Assembly (NCBI GenBank): GCA_964529175.1
Contig: CAZGVO010000003.1
Location: 186,001-250,000, forward strand
Length of the DNA: 64,000 nt
Reading direction: 5' to 3'
From: JAAFJM01 sp964529175
GTDB taxonomy: Bacteria; Bacteroidota; Bacteroidia; UKL13-3
The position numbers and the translations under genes are program-made. Below, piece by piece: positions 63,627-64,000 of this stretch. How positions within the stretch are numbered: the stretch's first letter is position 1; every line of letters starts with the position of its first letter. Below the pieces are notes generated by a model. That model was not told where the DNA came from and ran no database searches. It worked only from the letters and a program-made list of their open reading frames with translations.

Positions 63627-63743
63627 TTATCCTTGACGTTGTTTAAACTTTGGGTTCTTTTTGTTAATTACGTAAACTCTACCTTTACGTTTTACAATTA
63701 CACAATCCTCGCTGCGTTTCTTTACAGAAGCTCTTACTTTCAT
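63627..63743 (-). CDS. rpmJ: 50S ribosomal protein L36
   Basis: A short gene (38 residues) read on the minus strand between infA and rpsM. It begins MKVRASVKKRSEDC, continues VIVKRKGRVYVINKKNPK and ends FKQRQG, the L36 pattern. Only one cysteine is present, so it is the C-minus form without a zinc ribbon. Confidence 0.97.
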   Translation of the reverse strand: MKVRASVKKRSEDCVIVKRKGRVYVINKKNPKFKQRQG

Positions 63744-63760
63744 TTCTTCTATTTATTTTT

Positions 63761-63979
63761 TTATTTGTATCTATAAATAATTCTTCCTTTTGTCAAATCG
63801 TATGGACTCATCTCACATGCAATTTTATCACCAGGTAAAATTTTAATGTAATGCATTCTCATTTTGCCAGAAATATGTGCAATGATTTGATGTCCATTTT
63901 CTAATTGAACACGAAACATTGCATTACTTAAAGCTTCAACAATAATACCGTCTTGTTTTATAACTGATTGTTTTGACAT
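63761..63979 (-). CDS. infA: Translation initiation factor IF-1
   Basis: The 72-residue OB-fold protein has the IF-1 pattern IKQDGIIVEALSNAMFRVQL, then HISGKMRMHYIKILPGD and CEMSPYDLTKGRIIYRYK. It blocks the A site during initiation. It lies at the head of the visible part of the operon; the upstream genes are outside the window. Confidence 0.99.
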   Translation of the reverse strand: MSKQSVIKQDGIIVEALSNAMFRVQLENGHQIIAHISGKMRMHYIKILPGDKIACEMSPYDLTKGRIIYRYK

Positions 63980-64000
63980 TTTTTATTGGGGCTGCGAAAA

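Noticed and set aside
1..64000. tRNA, rRNA, transposase or integrase genes
   Set aside because: I looked for tRNA-like cloverleaf ends, rRNA segments and transposase motifs and saw none; the mobile signals are limited to short repeats without their own transposase.

Overview
The window is a chromosomal segment of a low-GC member of the Bacteroidota. The evidence is consistent across it: gliding and type IX secretion (T9SS) genes gldM and gldN at the left edge, three large secreted proteins with T9SS C-terminal sorting domains (one type B, two type A), an L36 without a zinc ribbon, a propeller-type LytS/LytTR pair, a cluster for a carotenoid with one cyclised and one hydrated end, and a repeated promoter element TAnnTTTG a few bases upstream of many starts. 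The order or genus cannot be fixed from the sequence alone.

Layout. 1-2.2 kb: end of gldM, then gldN. 2.4-8.7 kb: metK, comB-like, a type B T9SS protein, corA. 8.8-13.4 kb: a SAM-I riboswitch followed by methionine synthase split into two genes, with a small four-helix-bundle gene and palindromic repeats between the halves. 13.8-17.5 kb: a propeller sensor kinase and its LytTR regulator. 17.8-23.9 kb: a 2011-residue LamG adhesin-like protein. 24.3-28.5 kb: an S9 peptidase, a MaoC hydratase and a methionine-rich PhaE-like protein. 28.9-32.7 kb: a response regulator, then a reverse-strand carotenoid operon (crtD-like, cruF-like, crtZ, crtYcd). 32.8-39.7 kb: housekeeping genes (thiL, purQ, dtd, rsgA, crcB, yicC, gmk, nadD) plus a DUF559 nuclease ORF carrying repeats. 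39.8-48.9 kb: one giant secreted repeat protein. 49-60.6 kb: a lipoprotein, small membrane and DinB proteins, proS, an SDR, an MFS pump, a persulfide/rhodanese operon, a sensor kinase and a WecA-like transferase. 60.7-64 kb: the end of the large ribosomal operon (infA, rpmJ, rpsM, rpsK, rpsD, rpoA, rplQ) and its terminator.

Themes. GldM/GldN belong to the machine that exports proteins such as the three giants. The SAM riboswitch links methionine synthesis to SAM, which the nearby metK makes. The PhaE-like and MaoC genes suggest polyhydroxyalkanoate metabolism, although no PHA synthase is present here.

The least ordinary content is the short interspersed repeats. One family (ATAGACCATGGAC-like) surrounds the split metH and supplies the stop codons of metH-N and purQ. 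A second family lies in three intergenic regions. A third forms an inverted pair inside one open reading frame and brackets almost exactly a DUF559 nuclease domain. That nuclease looks like a repeat-bounded cassette inserted in frame into another gene, and it is the best candidate here for an undescribed mobile system.
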